A stretch of DNA of 64,000 nt from Orbaceae bacterium ESL0727 (GCA_029433345.1 JAQTHY010000001.1:1364001-1428000), one strand, 5' to 3'; shown: positions 20,492 to 30,626, counted from the first letter of the stretch. The notes: generated by a model not told the origin, from the sequence alone. Program-made: numbers and translations.

Positions 20492-21574
20492 TTATTTGAT
20501 GATCACACGTTCTGGCGAAGTGGTGGCGCTGATTTCACCGATTTGCCATGCTTGCTCACCGGCGTCACACAACAATTCAAGCGCTTTAGCAACAGACTGT
20601 TTAGGTAACGCAATAATCAAACCTACGCCACAATTGAAGGTTCGATACATTTCGTGACGACTCACATTCCCCGCTTTTTGCAGCCAATCAAAGATGGCAG
20701 GCCATTGCCAACTGGCTTCATCAATCACTGCTTGGGTATGCTCGGGTAGCACGCGGGGAATATTTTCCCAAAATCCACCACCGGTAATATGGGCAATCGC
20801 GTGCACGTCAAGGTGTGAAAGCAGATTAAGTACAGGTTTGACATAAATTCGTGTCGGCGCTAAAAGGTGATCAGCCAGTGATTTACCTTGCAGCTGTTCT
20901 GTCGCCGGATTGGTGCCATTCATCTCGATAATTTTGCGAACCAGTGAATAACCGTTTGAATGTACACCACTTGATGAGAGCGCGATCAACGCATCGCCAT
21001 CTTGCACGTTATGGCCATCAATCATGTTAGATTTTTCGACCACGCCAACACAAAAACCGGCTAAATCGTAATCACCGCCATGATACATGCCCGGCATTTC
21101 GGCCGTTTCGCCGCCCACTAATGCACAACCCGCTTGTTGACACCCTTCGGCAATTCCGGTTACCACAGTAGTGGCAACGTCAACATCTAATTTACCGGTG
21201 GCATAATAATCAAGGAAAAAGAGTGGCTCGGCACCTTGCACAATCAGATCATTGACACACATCGCCACCAAATCGATACCGATCGCTTCGTGGCGCCCTA
21301 AATCCATGGCTAAACGCAATTTTGTCCCAACGCCATCGGTGCCGGACACCAAAATCGGTTCGCGATATTTTTGTGGAATAGCACATAATGCACCAAAACC
21401 ACCCAATCCCCCCATCACTTCAGGCCGTTTTGTCGCACTGACGATCGGCTTGATACGATTAACCAACGCATTACCGGCATCGATATCGACTCCGGCATCT
21501 TTATAACTGAGGGAATGATGAGTAGTGTGAGAAGTGGCGTTCAAGTTTGACTTAGGCGAATGTTTGTCTGACAC
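20492..21574 (-). CDS. purM: Phosphoribosylformylglycinamidine cyclo-ligase (AIR synthetase)
   Basis: ATP-dependent closure of FGAM to AIR, fifth step of purine synthesis. The core [15 protein letters not shown] and the glycine-rich [13 protein letters not shown] are intact, as is [12 protein letters not shown] of the ATP-binding fold. The protein is 360 residues, about 15 longer than E. coli PurM, owing to a His/Thr/Ser-rich N-terminus before the conserved block. purN, its usual partner, does not follow; the downstream gap holds repeats. Confidence 0.97.
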   Translation of the reverse strand: MSDKHSPKSNLNATSHTTHHSLSYKDAGVDIDAGNALVNRIKPIVSATKRPEVMGGLGGFGALCAIPQKYREPILVSGTDGVGTKLRLAMDLGRHEAIGIDLVAMCVNDLIVQGAEPLFFLDYYATGKLDVDVATTVVTGIAEGCQQAGCALVGGETAEMPGMYHGGDYDLAGFCVGVVEKSNMIDGHNVQDGDALIALSSSGVHSNGYSLVRKIIEMNGTNPATEQLQGKSLADHLLAPTRIYVKPVLNLLSHLDVHAIAHITGGGFWENIPRVLPEHTQAVIDEASWQWPAIFDWLQKAGNVSRHEMYRTFNCGVGLIIALPKQSVAKALELLCDAGEQAWQIGEISATTSPERVIIK

Positions 21575-21939
21575 GGCGCAAATCCTTAAAAAAGTAAAAT
21601 TTGGGCTATTATTTTAACAATGTTAGCTAAGATTGGCGATAGCCGTTTTATTTTTATTCTTATCACGCGGTGAGCGCTAAATTGACTATTTTGCTGACTG
21701 TTTTTTGTGAATCTGTGTAATAACGTTAAAAACAGATCTAAAAAGCGCATTTAAAAACTAAAAGATCTAAATAGTAAGCTAATGCGATCTAAAACCGATA
21801 ATTCGATCTAAAACTTTACAAATAGCTACAAAACTTTACAAAAAAATAGATAAAAAAGATGAATAAAAATAAAAGCGTTTTAGAATAAAAATATGACCGA
21901 AAAATAGCTAGATTGATAAAGTAAAAAGGAAGTAACCTA
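21575..21939. other. Divergent gap purM / surface-protein gene
   Basis: 365 nt. Around 21733-21818 the word GATCTAAA recurs four times at irregular spacing, resembling the diverged arrays of other gaps. There is a good SD (AAGGAAG) just before 21940. Nothing else is supported. Confidence 0.5.
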
Positions 21940-23418
21940 ATGGATAACTGCAAACTGCAAACTGCAAACTGCAAACTGCAAACTGCAAACTGCACATCGA
22001 ATACGCTACGCCGTACAGTTAACACGCTCCTCGCTGGGGCGATTTTAGCGGGTGCACTGCCTGCACATGTTGCGATAGCGGCATTAAAGTCATCCGTAAC
22101 GACCAATACCATACAAGGCACCGCACCCTACTTAACCTTTGATAATGGGCTAACTAAAGCGCGCGATGTTTCGCAATTATTATCCATCCGGTTATCCAAT
22201 AATAGTGTGTACTTTAGTGGTAGCGTTGTGGGGTCAAGCGCCAGTAATCCTATCGAATTACCTGCTGTGGGTCAGACTATGGCAAATGTTAGTATGATCG
22301 TCCCGACCGATAGAATGAGCGTAAACTTAAGCGACCTTATTGGCTCACCGTATAACTATGGGAAGGATGATAATGGGGATACTTTTTCATCCGCCAGCGG
22401 CAGTGTCAACTTAACCATTACTGACGCGACGGGGCAAAGTGTGGCGAGGAATACGACTTTATATGTACTCCCGACCTGCTCTAACCCGAATCCTGCACAA
22501 CCTTATACGTCACCGTTTAAGGTTATACTGAGTAGTACGGCGGGGACATTAATTACTCAATATGGCAATCCTAACAGCACCAATTATGCGGCGGCTACAG
22601 CAACCTACTACATCAAACCTAATGCATCTCAGTCATTGCGTGTTACGTGCAACCTAATCTAAAGTATAGTGGAAGTCAACCTTATGGTAGTAGTAGTGTT
22701 AATTACAATTGGGATGGACCGGCATCGCAATGGGATAATACTAAGGGGTTTAAGCCGCAAAATATCAATAACCCATCGTCTAATTTCCCAACCATGGGGG
22801 CGAATAATCTATTTTTTAACTTAATTATGCAAGGTACAGGAGCTAATTATAGTACAGTACGTTATGATAAGAGCCCGGCTAACTCTGGGATAAATTTAAC
22901 GATAGAGAATGGTGGCAGTACAAATATCGCTAAGATAACCGTAACCGGACCTAAGTATGGGGATTCATCAGCCACTGCCAACACGACTGTCCCAACCACC
23001 TTTACGATATATTCTGATACCGGTAAAACCAATAAGATATACAATTTTACTATCCGTAAATGGTTTATTGGTTCTTCATCTCTTCTTGTGTCATACAATG
23101 TCGACTACTGCTGAAATACCTACGGGAGCAATTATCGGATACCAAACGTAGCTGAGTACACTAATGCTAATTATAGTAATAGTTCATATCCTTGGACAGG
23201 TGGTTTACCAGGCCAACCTAATAATTACCAACGTCGAATTGGTGGAGGATTATTTGCTGAGTGGGGAGTATGTAATGATGGTAGTTACTACATCAATAGT
23301 GATTTTTCAATAAGCAGCTTAGGTTTCTGGACGGTTAAGTTTGGCAGCAATTTTACTTATTCTATCGGTTCAAACGCTGGCAACATCCTACTTTCTCCGT
23401 GCTTGTGTCACACCCTAG
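21940..23418 (+). pseudogene. Secreted/surface protein gene, copy 1, phase-repeat start and multiple lesions
   Basis: The N-terminus is Met-Asp followed by residues read from seven 7-nt repeats, then a signal peptide (RRTVNTLLAGAILAGALPAH) and the block GTAPYLTFDNG shared with copy 2 at 38 kb. Compared with copy 2 it has a 4-nt deletion near 22630 (first frame stops at 22662), a CGA-to-TGA nonsense change at 23112-23114, and another frameshift near 23386 before the shared CVTP ending. The C-terminal domain, with IPNVTEYTNAN-like and GGLFAEWG blocks, looks lectin- or adhesin-like, but I do not recognise the family securely. Similar proteins occur, from memory, in Orbaceae and Morganellaceae. 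A strong SD precedes the ATG. Confidence 0.8.
21946..21994 (+). repeat. Seven perfect copies of AACTGCA right after a start codon
   Basis: 49 nt are exactly 7 x AACTGCA, beginning two codons after the ATG at 21940. Because seven is not a multiple of three, each unit gained or lost changes the reading frame into the signal peptide. At seven units the frame is open. Confidence 0.95.
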
Positions 23419-23628
23419 TTGCTTGCTAGCCGATACGGCGTAAATCCCCTTAACACAATAACGCCGTACCTGCGCAAAGCGTAACACGTGATAAATCTCA
23501 CCACGGTTATGCCGTGCGGCGCGGCGAAGTTGGGCACAAAAAAGTATAATACGGTGCCCTAGCTGTTGCCGGCGACGATTATGACTATGATAAAACAGTT
23601 ACCGCGATAAAACGGTTATCTAATAGAT

Positions 23629-23666
23629 AAAAGCGTGGCTATTAGCGATCAAAGCCACGCTTTTAT
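23629..23666 (+). terminator. Terminator of surface-protein copy 1
   Basis: A perfect 12-bp stem AAAAGCGTGGCT/AGCCACGCTTTT with a 12-nt loop and a T-run. The same structure follows copy 2. Confidence 0.88.
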
Positions 23667-23707
23667 AACTAGCCAGTGGTGACGTCACAGTAGCTTTACC
23701 CTCAAAA

Positions 23708-23739
23708 TTTGACATAAACGTAGTATAGTTCTGAAACAT
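23708..23739 (+). repeat. 32-nt dispersed motif, copy 3
   Basis: TTTGACATAAACGTA, GTATAG, TTCTGAAACAT. It lies at the right end of a 59-nt block (23681-23739) that also flanks copy 2 of the surface gene on both sides. Confidence 0.88.
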
Positions 23740-23908
23740 TGAAAAAAATCACAAAATCACAAAATCACAAAATCACTTAATCATTTGATAGCTAAATATC
23801 TCAATCACTCAATATCTAGATAATGCACCGACTAAATAATGCTATAAGCATAAAGTTTTGGGGGGAAATCACATCGCCCCTTGATGAGGGATGAGAGGGC
23901 GGCTTAGT

Positions 23909-24346
23909 TTAGTCGGCTTGCTTTTGCGTCGTTAATTTCTGTTCCTCAAACCAGCTTTCTAAAATAATAATCGCGGACGTGGCATCTACGTGACCTTTTT
24001 GCAACGCTTTATAACCGCGCGACGAAAAAATATTCGCTTTGGCTTCGGCGGTGGATAAACGTTCATCTTGCAGATAGACGTGATAACCAAACCGGCCGTG
24101 CAACCGTGCGGCAAATTTACGGGCACGCGCGGTTAACGGTTGTTCGGTTCCGTCCATATTGAGCGGCAAGCCGACGACTAAATAGTCTGGTTGCCATTCG
24201 GTTAAGGTTTTTTCGATTTCTTGCCAATTTGGGATACCATCACGGGCCTTAAAGGCGCGCAACGCACTCGCGGTTTGGGTAATATCTTGACCGATAGCCG
24301 AACCGATACTAAACGTGCCAAAATCAAATGCAATAATGGTTGCCAT
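23909..24346 (-). CDS. ruvX: YqgF/RuvX-family RNase H-fold nuclease
   Basis: This 145-residue RNase H-like protein ([15 protein letters not shown] near 5-20, LQDERLST near 95, [12 protein letters not shown] near the end) carries the three acidic residues of the family. It acts in pre-16S rRNA 5' end maturation and is a putative Holliday-junction resolvase. It starts 15 nt after yqgE and belongs to the conserved rsmE-gshB-yqgE-ruvX cluster, here interrupted by an acetyltransferase gene. Confidence 0.94.
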   Translation of the reverse strand: MATIIAFDFGTFSIGSAIGQDITQTASALRAFKARDGIPNWQEIEKTLTEWQPDYLVVGLPLNMDGTEQPLTARARKFAARLHGRFGYHVYLQDERLSTAEAKANIFSSRGYKALQKGHVDATSAIIILESWFEEQKLTTQKQAD

Positions 24347-24361
24347 GATAAAAACCTATCG

Positions 24362-24919
24362 TTATGCTTTGCCCATTTGGCGTGAAATCGTTTGGATATT
24401 AATGCCAAGTGATTCAGCCGCTTTTTGCCATCTCTCTTCGATCGCCGTTTCGAAAATAATTTCGGGATTGGCGTCGGTAACAAGCCAGTCATTATTGGCA
24501 ATCTCACGCTCCAACTGTAGCTCTTGCCAACCCGAATAACCTAATGCCACAAACAGGTCTTTGGGTTGATCGGGCGAACCGATGGAACGTAGAGAATCCA
24601 GTGTGGTTGTCACCATTACTTCGTCGGACACTTTAATGCTCGACGCAAAGCCAGCTTGCGGCGTATGTAAGATAAAACCTTGCTCTTCCGCCAGTGGCCC
24701 GCCAATAAACACCGGCGATTCGAGTTCAGCACAATTTTTCGGCGCGGTGACATCGAGTTTCGCCAGTACGTTGGCAATGTTCAGTTCGAAAATAGGTTTA
24801 TTGATAATAATGCCCATGGCACCGTCACGGTTATGTTCACAAATATAGATAACCGAATGACTAAATAAAGGGTCAGTCAACGTTGGCATGGCAACAATAA
24901 AGTGATTTTTTAGATTCAT
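24362..24919 (-). CDS. yqgE: YqgE/AlgH family protein (DUF179)
   Basis: This 185-residue cytoplasmic protein starts MNLKNHFIVAMPTLTDPLFSHSV-like (split: MNLKNHFIVAMP, TLTDPLFSHSVIYICEH) and has the conserved GPL/GWQELQLEREI blocks of DUF179. The molecular role is unknown. It is nearly always next to ruvX, as here. Confidence 0.93.
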   Translation of the reverse strand: MNLKNHFIVAMPTLTDPLFSHSVIYICEHNRDGAMGIIINKPIFELNIANVLAKLDVTAPKNCAELESPVFIGGPLAEEQGFILHTPQAGFASSIKVSDEVMVTTTLDSLRSIGSPDQPKDLFVALGYSGWQELQLEREIANNDWLVTDANPEIIFETAIEERWQKAAESLGINIQTISRQMGKA

Positions 24920-24943
24920 ACTTTCTGATTAATTAATGTGTGA

Positions 24944-25396
24944 TTACAACGCACATTTCCCGATTTTGATGGTATGTTGAACGTTACAATGCATTAAAAG
25001 TTCTGCTTCGCCCGTCTCTTCGTTAATCGATTCAGACTCAATCGTAAATTGCTGGGCAAGGTAAAAATCAATGGCAGATTGGTTTTGTTTATATACATTG
25101 ACTAAAAGAGTATTATGCAGCTGTTTGGCTTTGGTCATTAAGGCGCTACCAATCCCTTGACGACGGAACGGTTCACCGACAAATAATCCAGAAATATAAT
25201 TTTCGGTAAGTCCAATAAAGCCTTTTACACCATTTAAATCTTGGACATAAACGGTAGACATTGGGATGAGCATTTTCACCATGTCGTAGTTTTGGTTGAA
25301 AAAGTCTGGGTTAATAAACGGGTGCGCTTGTTGATTCCCCTGCAACCAGATTTCCATAATGGCGTCTAAATCGGCAGGTTGATATTCTCTAATCAT
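24944..25396 (-). CDS. GNAT acetyltransferase, YiaC/YjaB-like
   Basis: This 150-residue GCN5-related N-acetyltransferase starts at 25396 (MIREYQPADLDAIMEIWL) after a GAGAAG SD; a longer frame to 25447 lacks one. The acetyl-CoA loop is FRRQGIGSALM, and NVYKQNQSAIDFYLAQ follows. The MIRE...IW...HPFI pattern resembles E. coli YiaC, a protein lysine acetyltransferase, but the substrate here cannot be read from sequence. It is inserted between yqgE and gshB, which are normally adjacent. Confidence 0.85.
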   Translation of the reverse strand: MIREYQPADLDAIMEIWLQGNQQAHPFINPDFFNQNYDMVKMLIPMSTVYVQDLNGVKGFIGLTENYISGLFVGEPFRRQGIGSALMTKAKQLHNTLLVNVYKQNQSAIDFYLAQQFTIESESINEETGEAELLMHCNVQHTIKIGKCAL

Positions 25397-25475
25397 AATC
25401 TTCTCGTTAATTGTGTCAAAATAGTGTAAAAGGGCTGTCGTTAACAATTACTATCCAGTCCCATCAAGGGATGAT

Positions 25476-26426
25476 TTACGGCTTAACGCGTCGTTCAATG
25501 GCATCCATCAGCATGCCGATAATGAATAAGCCCGGGACTTCAGCTTCGATTTCGCGCACACAAGTTGGGCTGGTGACATTAATTTCGGTTAATTTATCAC
25601 CAATAATATCTAATCCGACAAAAATCAGTCCTTTCTGTTTCAAGGTTGGGGCAATGGCATTGGCAATTCGCCAATCGCTGTCTGATAACGCACGCACTTC
25701 ACCGTGCCCACCGGCGGCCAGATTACCCCGGGTTTCGCCTTTGGGTGGAATACGGGCTAAGCAATACGGCACCGGTTGACCATCAACCACCAGCACACGT
25801 TTGTCGCCATCTTTAATCGCCGGAATAAATTTTTGTGCCATACAGTAGCGCGTATTATTGTGAGTTAAGGTTTCGATAATGACCGAGAGATTAGGATCAT
25901 CGGGCTTGATGCGGAAAATCGAAGAGCCCCCCATACCATCGAGTGGTTTGAGGATAATATCGCCATGTTTTTGATGAAACGCTTTGAGTTGTGCTGTTTG
26001 GCGCGTTACTAAATTTTCGGGCGTGAATTCGGCAAACCACGCGGTGTATAATTTTTCGTTACAATCGCGGAGACTTTGTGGCTTATTGACAATCAGCACC
26101 CCTTTCTCTTCAGCGCGTTCTAAGATATAGGTTGCGTAAATGAATTCCATATCAAACGGTGGATCCTTGCGCATCAAAATGACGTCAAGATCACTCAATG
26201 GAAGTGTCTGTTCGGCACCGAAATCAAACCAATGATTGTGATCATTTTGGACGGTAAGGGTACGCGTTGTGGCGTAAGCTTCGCCGCCTTGCAAAAAGAG
26301 GTCATTCATCTCGATATAATAGAGTTGATAGCCCCGTTTTTGTGCTTCTAACAACATGGCAAAACTGGTGTCTTTTTTGAGTTTGATATGGCTGATGGGG
26401 TCCATCACAATGCCAAGCTTTATCAT
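25476..26426 (-). CDS. gshB: Glutathione synthetase
   Basis: Adds glycine to gamma-glutamylcysteine with ATP. The 316-residue ATP-grasp enzyme matches E. coli GshB (315). It begins IKLGIVMDPISHIKLKKDTS and contains DVILMRKDPPFDMEFIYAT, the ATP-grasp segment ILKPLDGMGGSSIFR, and the metal-binding end GDKLTEINVTSPTC. Transcribed leftward in the rsmE-gshB-yqgE cluster, separated from rsmE by a 12-nt repeat array. Confidence 0.97.
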   Translation of the reverse strand: MIKLGIVMDPISHIKLKKDTSFAMLLEAQKRGYQLYYIEMNDLFLQGGEAYATTRTLTVQNDHNHWFDFGAEQTLPLSDLDVILMRKDPPFDMEFIYATYILERAEEKGVLIVNKPQSLRDCNEKLYTAWFAEFTPENLVTRQTAQLKAFHQKHGDIILKPLDGMGGSSIFRIKPDDPNLSVIIETLTHNNTRYCMAQKFIPAIKDGDKRVLVVDGQPVPYCLARIPPKGETRGNLAAGGHGEVRALSDSDWRIANAIAPTLKQKGLIFVGLDIIGDKLTEINVTSPTCVREIEAEVPGLFIIGMLMDAIERRVKP

Positions 26427-26568
26427 AGCGGCTCCTTTGCATTTATTAAATTATTGTCTGTTTTCTATACATGACAATTTATTCTCGTTTATCATACCCG
26501 TAACCTGACAAGTTGCAAAGTCACATTGATGGTAATCTTTCTGATTGGCGAATTCGTCTTGTTGGCAA

Positions 26569-26676
26569 GCAAGTTTACAGGCCAATTTGCAGACTAATTT
26601 ACCGACCATTTTGTAGACCATTGTACAGAGCAATTCACCGAGTAACTTACAGACCTGTTCACCAGCCAATTTGTCA
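26569..26676 (+). repeat. Nine 12-nt diverged tandem units between rsmE and gshB
   Basis: Units include GCAAGTTTACAG, GCCAATTTGCAG, ACTAATTTACCG, ACCATTTTGTAG, ACCATTGTACAG, AGTAACTTACAG and GCCAATTTGTCA, nine in exact 12-nt register. Both strands are open in frame only because of this periodicity (Leu/Val/Gly-Lys style four-residue repeats on the - strand). I do not call a gene. Confidence 0.85.
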
Positions 26677-26706
26677 GCCAAATAGGGTGATTTTGCCCGC
26701 TGCGTG

Positions 26707-27432
26707 TTAGCCTAAATCACCAAAACGCACTTGTAGTGCTGTTAAAGCGGTTAATGCGGCGGTTTCGGTGCGTAAAATGCGCGGCCCAAGTAAAATATCG
26801 GTAAATTGATAATCATGCGTCATACTAATTTCGCTATCCGACAATCCCCCCTCTGGGCCAATAAGTAAGTAAATTGGGCGGGTAGGCAAGGGGAGACCAT
26901 TCACACCATATTGCGCTTTTGGATGCAGTGTCAGTTTGAGGCCATCCGGGAGATTTTTACACCATTCATCCAATCTAACCGCGGGGTGAATCGTCGGAAT
27001 GACATTTCGTCCACACTGTTCGCACGCCGAAATAGCAATTTTTTGCCATTGCTGAATTTTTTTATCGATGCGATCGTCAGCCAGCTTTACGCCACAGCGT
27101 TCAGAAAGCAAAGGAGTAATACTGTTGACGCCCAATTCGACCGATTTTTGAATGGTAAATTCCATTTTTTCACCACGCGACATCACTTGCCCTAAATGAA
27201 TGTGTAATGGCGACTCCCGATTTTCAACGGTGGTGGTGGCGGTTTTTACCGATACATTTTTTTTGGTAATGCCGGTGATGGTAGCTGGTGTGATCTGGTT
27301 AGAACCATCAAATAAAATAATCGTCTCGCCAATTTTTACGCGTAAAACACGCACCAAATGGTTAAAGGCATTCTCATCAAGGATCACATGGCTATTTTCG
27401 GGCAGGGTAAAAGGTTGAAAGATTCGTATCAT
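26707..27432 (-). CDS. rsmE: 16S rRNA m3U1498 methyltransferase RsmE
   Basis: This 241-residue SPOUT-class enzyme methylates N3 of U1498 in 16S rRNA. It has an N-terminal PUA-like domain ([12 protein letters not shown]), the QKSVELGV region and the knotted SAM site [14 protein letters not shown] with [16 protein letters not shown]. First gene of the leftward rsmE-gshB-yqgE-ruvX cluster. Confidence 0.96.
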   Translation of the reverse strand: MIRIFQPFTLPENSHVILDENAFNHLVRVLRVKIGETIILFDGSNQITPATITGITKKNVSVKTATTTVENRESPLHIHLGQVMSRGEKMEFTIQKSVELGVNSITPLLSERCGVKLADDRIDKKIQQWQKIAISACEQCGRNVIPTIHPAVRLDEWCKNLPDGLKLTLHPKAQYGVNGLPLPTRPIYLLIGPEGGLSDSEISMTHDYQFTDILLGPRILRTETAALTALTALQVRFGDLG

Positions 27433-27520
27433 AGTCGTCTATTTTAGTGTTAAAGTGTTAGCTACTTTTTTGATTTTAGATGATTGCGATTAACATCTTG
27501 AAAAATAATCACTATACAAT

Positions 27521-27590
27521 GCGTTAAAAAAATGTGTTAAAAACAAATACGTTGAAAACAAAAGCGTTAAAAAACAGGTGATGTTAACTA
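27521..27590 (+). repeat. Irregular 13-16-nt array before folB
   Basis: The words GCGTTAAAAAA, GTGTTAAAAACAAATA, CGTTGAAAACAAAAG and CGTTAAAAAACAG follow each other in the divergent rsmE/folB gap. Confidence 0.55.
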
Positions 27591-27671
27591 AAACAGCCTA
27601 AAGTATAGCGTAATTTATCGAGATTCGATAATCTCTATTTAGCAATTTGATCTGACTTAACGAGAAATAGC

Positions 27672-28076
27672 ATGTTACAACAAAATAGTGTGATCATACC
27701 CTCTCATCTTAATGATCGTGTATTGATTGAAGGACTGACGGTTATTACCACGATTGGTGTCTATGATTTTGAAAAAAAGATTAAGCAAAAACTGATAATT
27801 GATATTGAAATGGCATGGGATAATCAGCCAGCTGGCAAACGTGATGATGTGGCACATTGTCTCGACTATTTCGAGGTCAGCACTACCGTGACAAAATTTA
27901 TCGAAACAGGTCGTTTTGGCCTGATTGAAACGGTTGCCGAACAGGTTGCCGAGCTGATTATTGAGCAGTTTCAGGTGCCGTGGTTACGCATAAAAGTGTC
28001 GAAACCAGGGGCAGTGGTTAATGCGCAAAATGTGGCGGTCATGATAGTGCGGCAACGTGAACAAGCAAAGGATTAG
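27672..28076 (+). CDS. folB: Dihydroneopterin aldolase
   Basis: Cleaves dihydroneopterin to hydroxymethyl-dihydropterin in folate synthesis (also epimerises it). The protein has 134 residues, with about 14 extra at the N-terminus before the conserved VLIEGLTVITTIGVYDFE. The active-site lysine lies in the C-terminal IKVSKPGAV. The gene stands alone; no other folate gene is near. Confidence 0.95.
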   Translation: MLQQNSVIIPSHLNDRVLIEGLTVITTIGVYDFEKKIKQKLIIDIEMAWDNQPAGKRDDVAHCLDYFEVSTTVTKFIETGRFGLIETVAEQVAELIIEQFQVPWLRIKVSKPGAVVNAQNVAVMIVRQREQAKD

Positions 28077-28226
28077 ACTTCGTGTGTGCCCTTTTTGATA
28101 ACGCCATTTTTTCATTCACCTTATTGGGGAATAAGTATATACTCATGAGAAGTGCTTTATAAGCAATGACTCATAAAGAGTTTATGACATATCTAACGTT
28201 TACCGCTTACAACAACGGAGAAAACT

Positions 28227-28280
28227 ATGAAGATTTTACACACGATGAAATTTTTTAACACCATGAAAGTTGTGAAAACG
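28227..28280 (+). repeat. 18-nt triplication of a start-codon region
   Basis: Three 18-nt units each begin with ATGAA (ATGAAGATTTTACACACG, ATGAAATTTTTTAACACC, ATGAAAGTTGTGAAAACG), giving three in-frame start codons. Confidence 0.8.
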
Positions 28281-28523
28281 GCAGCTATAACATTAACATG
28301 TGTGGTTTTTAGTATGAGTCTGATTGGCTGTAGTGGCAAATCGACCAAAGCCCAACCTAAAGCTAATGCCAACGCGCAACAGAAAGATAACACGCCACGC
28401 TGGTCGAAGCCGCATGGTGTATTAGAAGGCTGTGATGGTGTGATGAGTAATTCTCAACAGTGCGAAACTAACCCTAATAATAAACAGTATATGATTCAGA
28501 TCGATCGTATCGGCGGAGAATAA
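28227..28523 (+). CDS. Small lipoprotein of unknown function
   Basis: This 98-residue protein has a lipoprotein signal ending in the lipobox LIGC (Cys35 from the first ATG). The mature part is Lys/Ala/Asn/Gln-rich, then holds a region with two cysteines (GVLEGCDGVMSNSQQCE) that could form a disulfide. An SD (GGAG) precedes the first of three in-frame ATGs spaced exactly 18 nt apart. The EamA gene begins 5 nt after the stop, so they are probably cotranscribed. I do not recognise the family. Confidence 0.75.
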   Translation: MKILHTMKFFNTMKVVKTAAITLTCVVFSMSLIGCSGKSTKAQPKANANAQQKDNTPRWSKPHGVLEGCDGVMSNSQQCETNPNNKQYMIQIDRIGGE

Positions 28524-28528
28524 ACAAA

Positions 28529-28957
28529 ATGAATGCATGGCTGATTTATGCCTTGCTATCGGCAATTATGGCGGCATTTGTCGCCATTTTAGGTAAAATT
28601 GGTTTACAGCATTTAGACGCCAATACCGCAACCGCGATCCGTGCGGTTGTGATGGCGCTCTTTTTGGTCGGTGTGGTGATGATGCAAGGTAAATTAAATC
28701 TCATCAACACGTTTTTACAGGATAAAAAAGCGTTACTGATTATTGCCTTAAGTGGCATTGCCGGTGCGTTATCTTGGTTATTTTACTTTATGGCAATCAA
28801 AGTCGGTAAAGTCTCGCAAGTGGCACCGATTGATAAGCTGAGTGTCGTCTTTGCCGTGATTCTTGCGGTCATTTTATTTAGCGAAAAAATCTCGTTAATT
28901 GCCGGTTTGGGTGTTGTTATGATTGCGGTAGGGGCTATTTTAGTCGCGCTATTTTGA
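28529..28957 (+). CDS. Half-size EamA/DMT-family membrane protein
   Basis: This 142-residue protein has four or five membrane helices and a single EamA domain, half the usual ten-helix drug/metabolite transporter, so it likely works as a dimer. It begins MNAWLIYALLSAIMAAFVAI and contains the typical ALSWLFYFMAIKVGKVSQVAPIDKLSVV region (written here in parts). The substrate is unknown. It lies 5 nt downstream of the small lipoprotein gene. Confidence 0.85.
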   Translation: MNAWLIYALLSAIMAAFVAILGKIGLQHLDANTATAIRAVVMALFLVGVVMMQGKLNLINTFLQDKKALLIIALSGIAGALSWLFYFMAIKVGKVSQVAPIDKLSVVFAVILAVILFSEKISLIAGLGVVMIAVGAILVALF

Positions 28958-29104
28958 TTTGAACGAAAAAAACGCACCATGCTTTTCCCGTACGTATATC
29001 ATCCATACCTATATGATCCGTAGGTATAGGAATAGATGTCTCTATTTAGGCGCCGATCATGACGCTACTCATCATCGGCTCATGCCTAACCACTTAACTG
29101 CTTA

Positions 29105-30337
29105 TTAATCCATTAAGAGCGAATTAAACAGCTCAACAGTCACCCATTCCCCTTGCTTGACTGAACCGCGTTCTTGCTCTAAAACAATAAAACAGTTAGC
29201 GTGACTAAATGATTGGGTGATGTGTGAACCTTGTTTGCCGGTGGTGGTCACCTCAAGCTCACCTTGCGCATTGGTTTGCAATTTACCGCGTTGAAAATCC
29301 AAACGGCCGACAGATTTTTTTAGATTTGTCGCACTTTTGACTTGGAAGGTGAGGGCTGGGTTTTCTTTGCCTTGGCAACCGGATAACCGTAAAATAAGTG
29401 GCTGCACCAATTGGTAAAAGGTGACTAATGTTGACACGGGATTACCGGGTAAACCACAAAATAGCGCGTGACCTAACTGCCCAAATGCAAAAGGTTTGCC
29501 GGGTTTCATGGCAATTTTCCAAAAATTAATTTGCCCTAATTCTTGCAGCGCCATCTTAGTATAATCGGCATCGCCTACTGACACACCACCACTGGTGATG
29601 ATTAAATCTGCTTGTGATGACGCTGTTGCTAACGCCTGTTTGATTTGCGCAGGATCATCCGGAATAATTCCCAAATCAATGATTTCACAATGCAGTTTTT
29701 GCAGCAATAATTTTAAGGTAAAACGGTTGCTGTCATAAATTGCCCCATTATGGGCTAACGGTTGACCCAGCGGTGTCAATTCATTACCGGTCGAAAAGAG
29801 GGCGACTTTTAATCGTTTAAACAGAGAAACTTGCGCAATACCTAATGCCGCAAGTGTTGATAAAGTGGGAATCGACAGTTTTTGCCCGGCAGGAATCGTG
29901 ACGGTATCTTTTTTGACATCTTCCCCTATCCGGCGAATATTTTGCCCTGGTTTGACCTCTTGTAAAAACGTAATTCCTGCTGCGGTTTTTTCGGTCTCTT
30001 CTTGCATAACAACGCTATCCGCATCGCTAGGAACTGGTGCTCCTGTCATAATGCGTAGACAACTACCTTGTGGCCAAACGAGCTGACTAATATTATCACC
30101 GGCAAAAATCGCTTGCGCAACGGGTAAGGTTGTCGATTTAGCTAAATCGGCCAATCTTACTGCATAACCATCCATCGCGGAATTATCAAATCCTGGTACA
30201 TTAATCGGAGAGATGATCGGTGCTGCTGTGATGCGATCCACAGCGTGTTCTAATGGCACCGTTTCATGTTGACGTTGTGTGTGCGCTGCTGCAGTTTGTA
30301 ACACTTTTTCTTTTGCTTGTTGGAAAGTGAGTAACAT
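29105..30337 (-). CDS. moeA: Molybdopterin molybdenumtransferase MoeA
   Basis: Inserts molybdate into adenylylated molybdopterin. The 410-residue protein is full length, with DNSAMDGYA near 48-56, GDNISQL and [19 protein letters not shown] in domain [17 protein letters not shown] in the MPT-binding domain and [13 protein letters not shown] near 310. moeB does not accompany it. Monocistronic and leftward. Confidence 0.96.
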   Translation of the reverse strand: MLLTFQQAKEKVLQTAAAHTQRQHETVPLEHAVDRITAAPIISPINVPGFDNSAMDGYAVRLADLAKSTTLPVAQAIFAGDNISQLVWPQGSCLRIMTGAPVPSDADSVVMQEETEKTAAGITFLQEVKPGQNIRRIGEDVKKDTVTIPAGQKLSIPTLSTLAALGIAQVSLFKRLKVALFSTGNELTPLGQPLAHNGAIYDSNRFTLKLLLQKLHCEIIDLGIIPDDPAQIKQALATASSQADLIITSGGVSVGDADYTKMALQELGQINFWKIAMKPGKPFAFGQLGHALFCGLPGNPVSTLVTFYQLVQPLILRLSGCQGKENPALTFQVKSATNLKKSVGRLDFQRGKLQTNAQGELEVTTTGKQGSHITQSFSHANCFIVLEQERGSVKQGEWVTVELFNSLLMD

Positions 30338-30626
30338 GATGCCGTTCCTTAATGTAATTATATTTAGTGTAACTATATCAATGTAGCTATATTTTTATTA
30401 ACTTATCGCTATTACCATTCAAAATGGTGATTTGATCTTAACTTTTTATTTTAGTTTTTTAGCTTAACTTTTATTCTGGCTTTTTCTGTTAACGTCAATC
30501 ATGGCAATGACTGACGTCGGTAAGATTGAATGAAAGGCGTGGATAAGGTTTTGCCCTATAGGCCATGATTGAGATTTCGTCAGTGAACAACATTACTTAT
30601 TAGATAACATTACCTAATGGACAACA

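Larger units (their letters stand above)
23419..23908. other. Conserved 3' flank of surface-protein copy 1
   Basis: About 320 nt after the stop match the flank of copy 2 (39433-39754) closely, including the terminator and motif copy 3. The rest up to ruvX is AT-rich with short AATCAC repeats at about 23748-23780. No gene seen. Confidence 0.7.

Noticed and set aside
21946-21994. Heptanucleotide array as a CRISPR
   Set aside because: Units are contiguous with no spacers, and no cas gene is near.
26451-26710. Open frames on both strands (76 and 65 codons) between rsmE and gshB
   Set aside because: They are open only because of the 12-nt array; no SD, no family, low-complexity product.
29000-29045. 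ATACCTA/TAGGTAT inverted repeat between the EamA gene and moeA as a terminator
   Set aside because: Short weak stem with no T-run on either strand.
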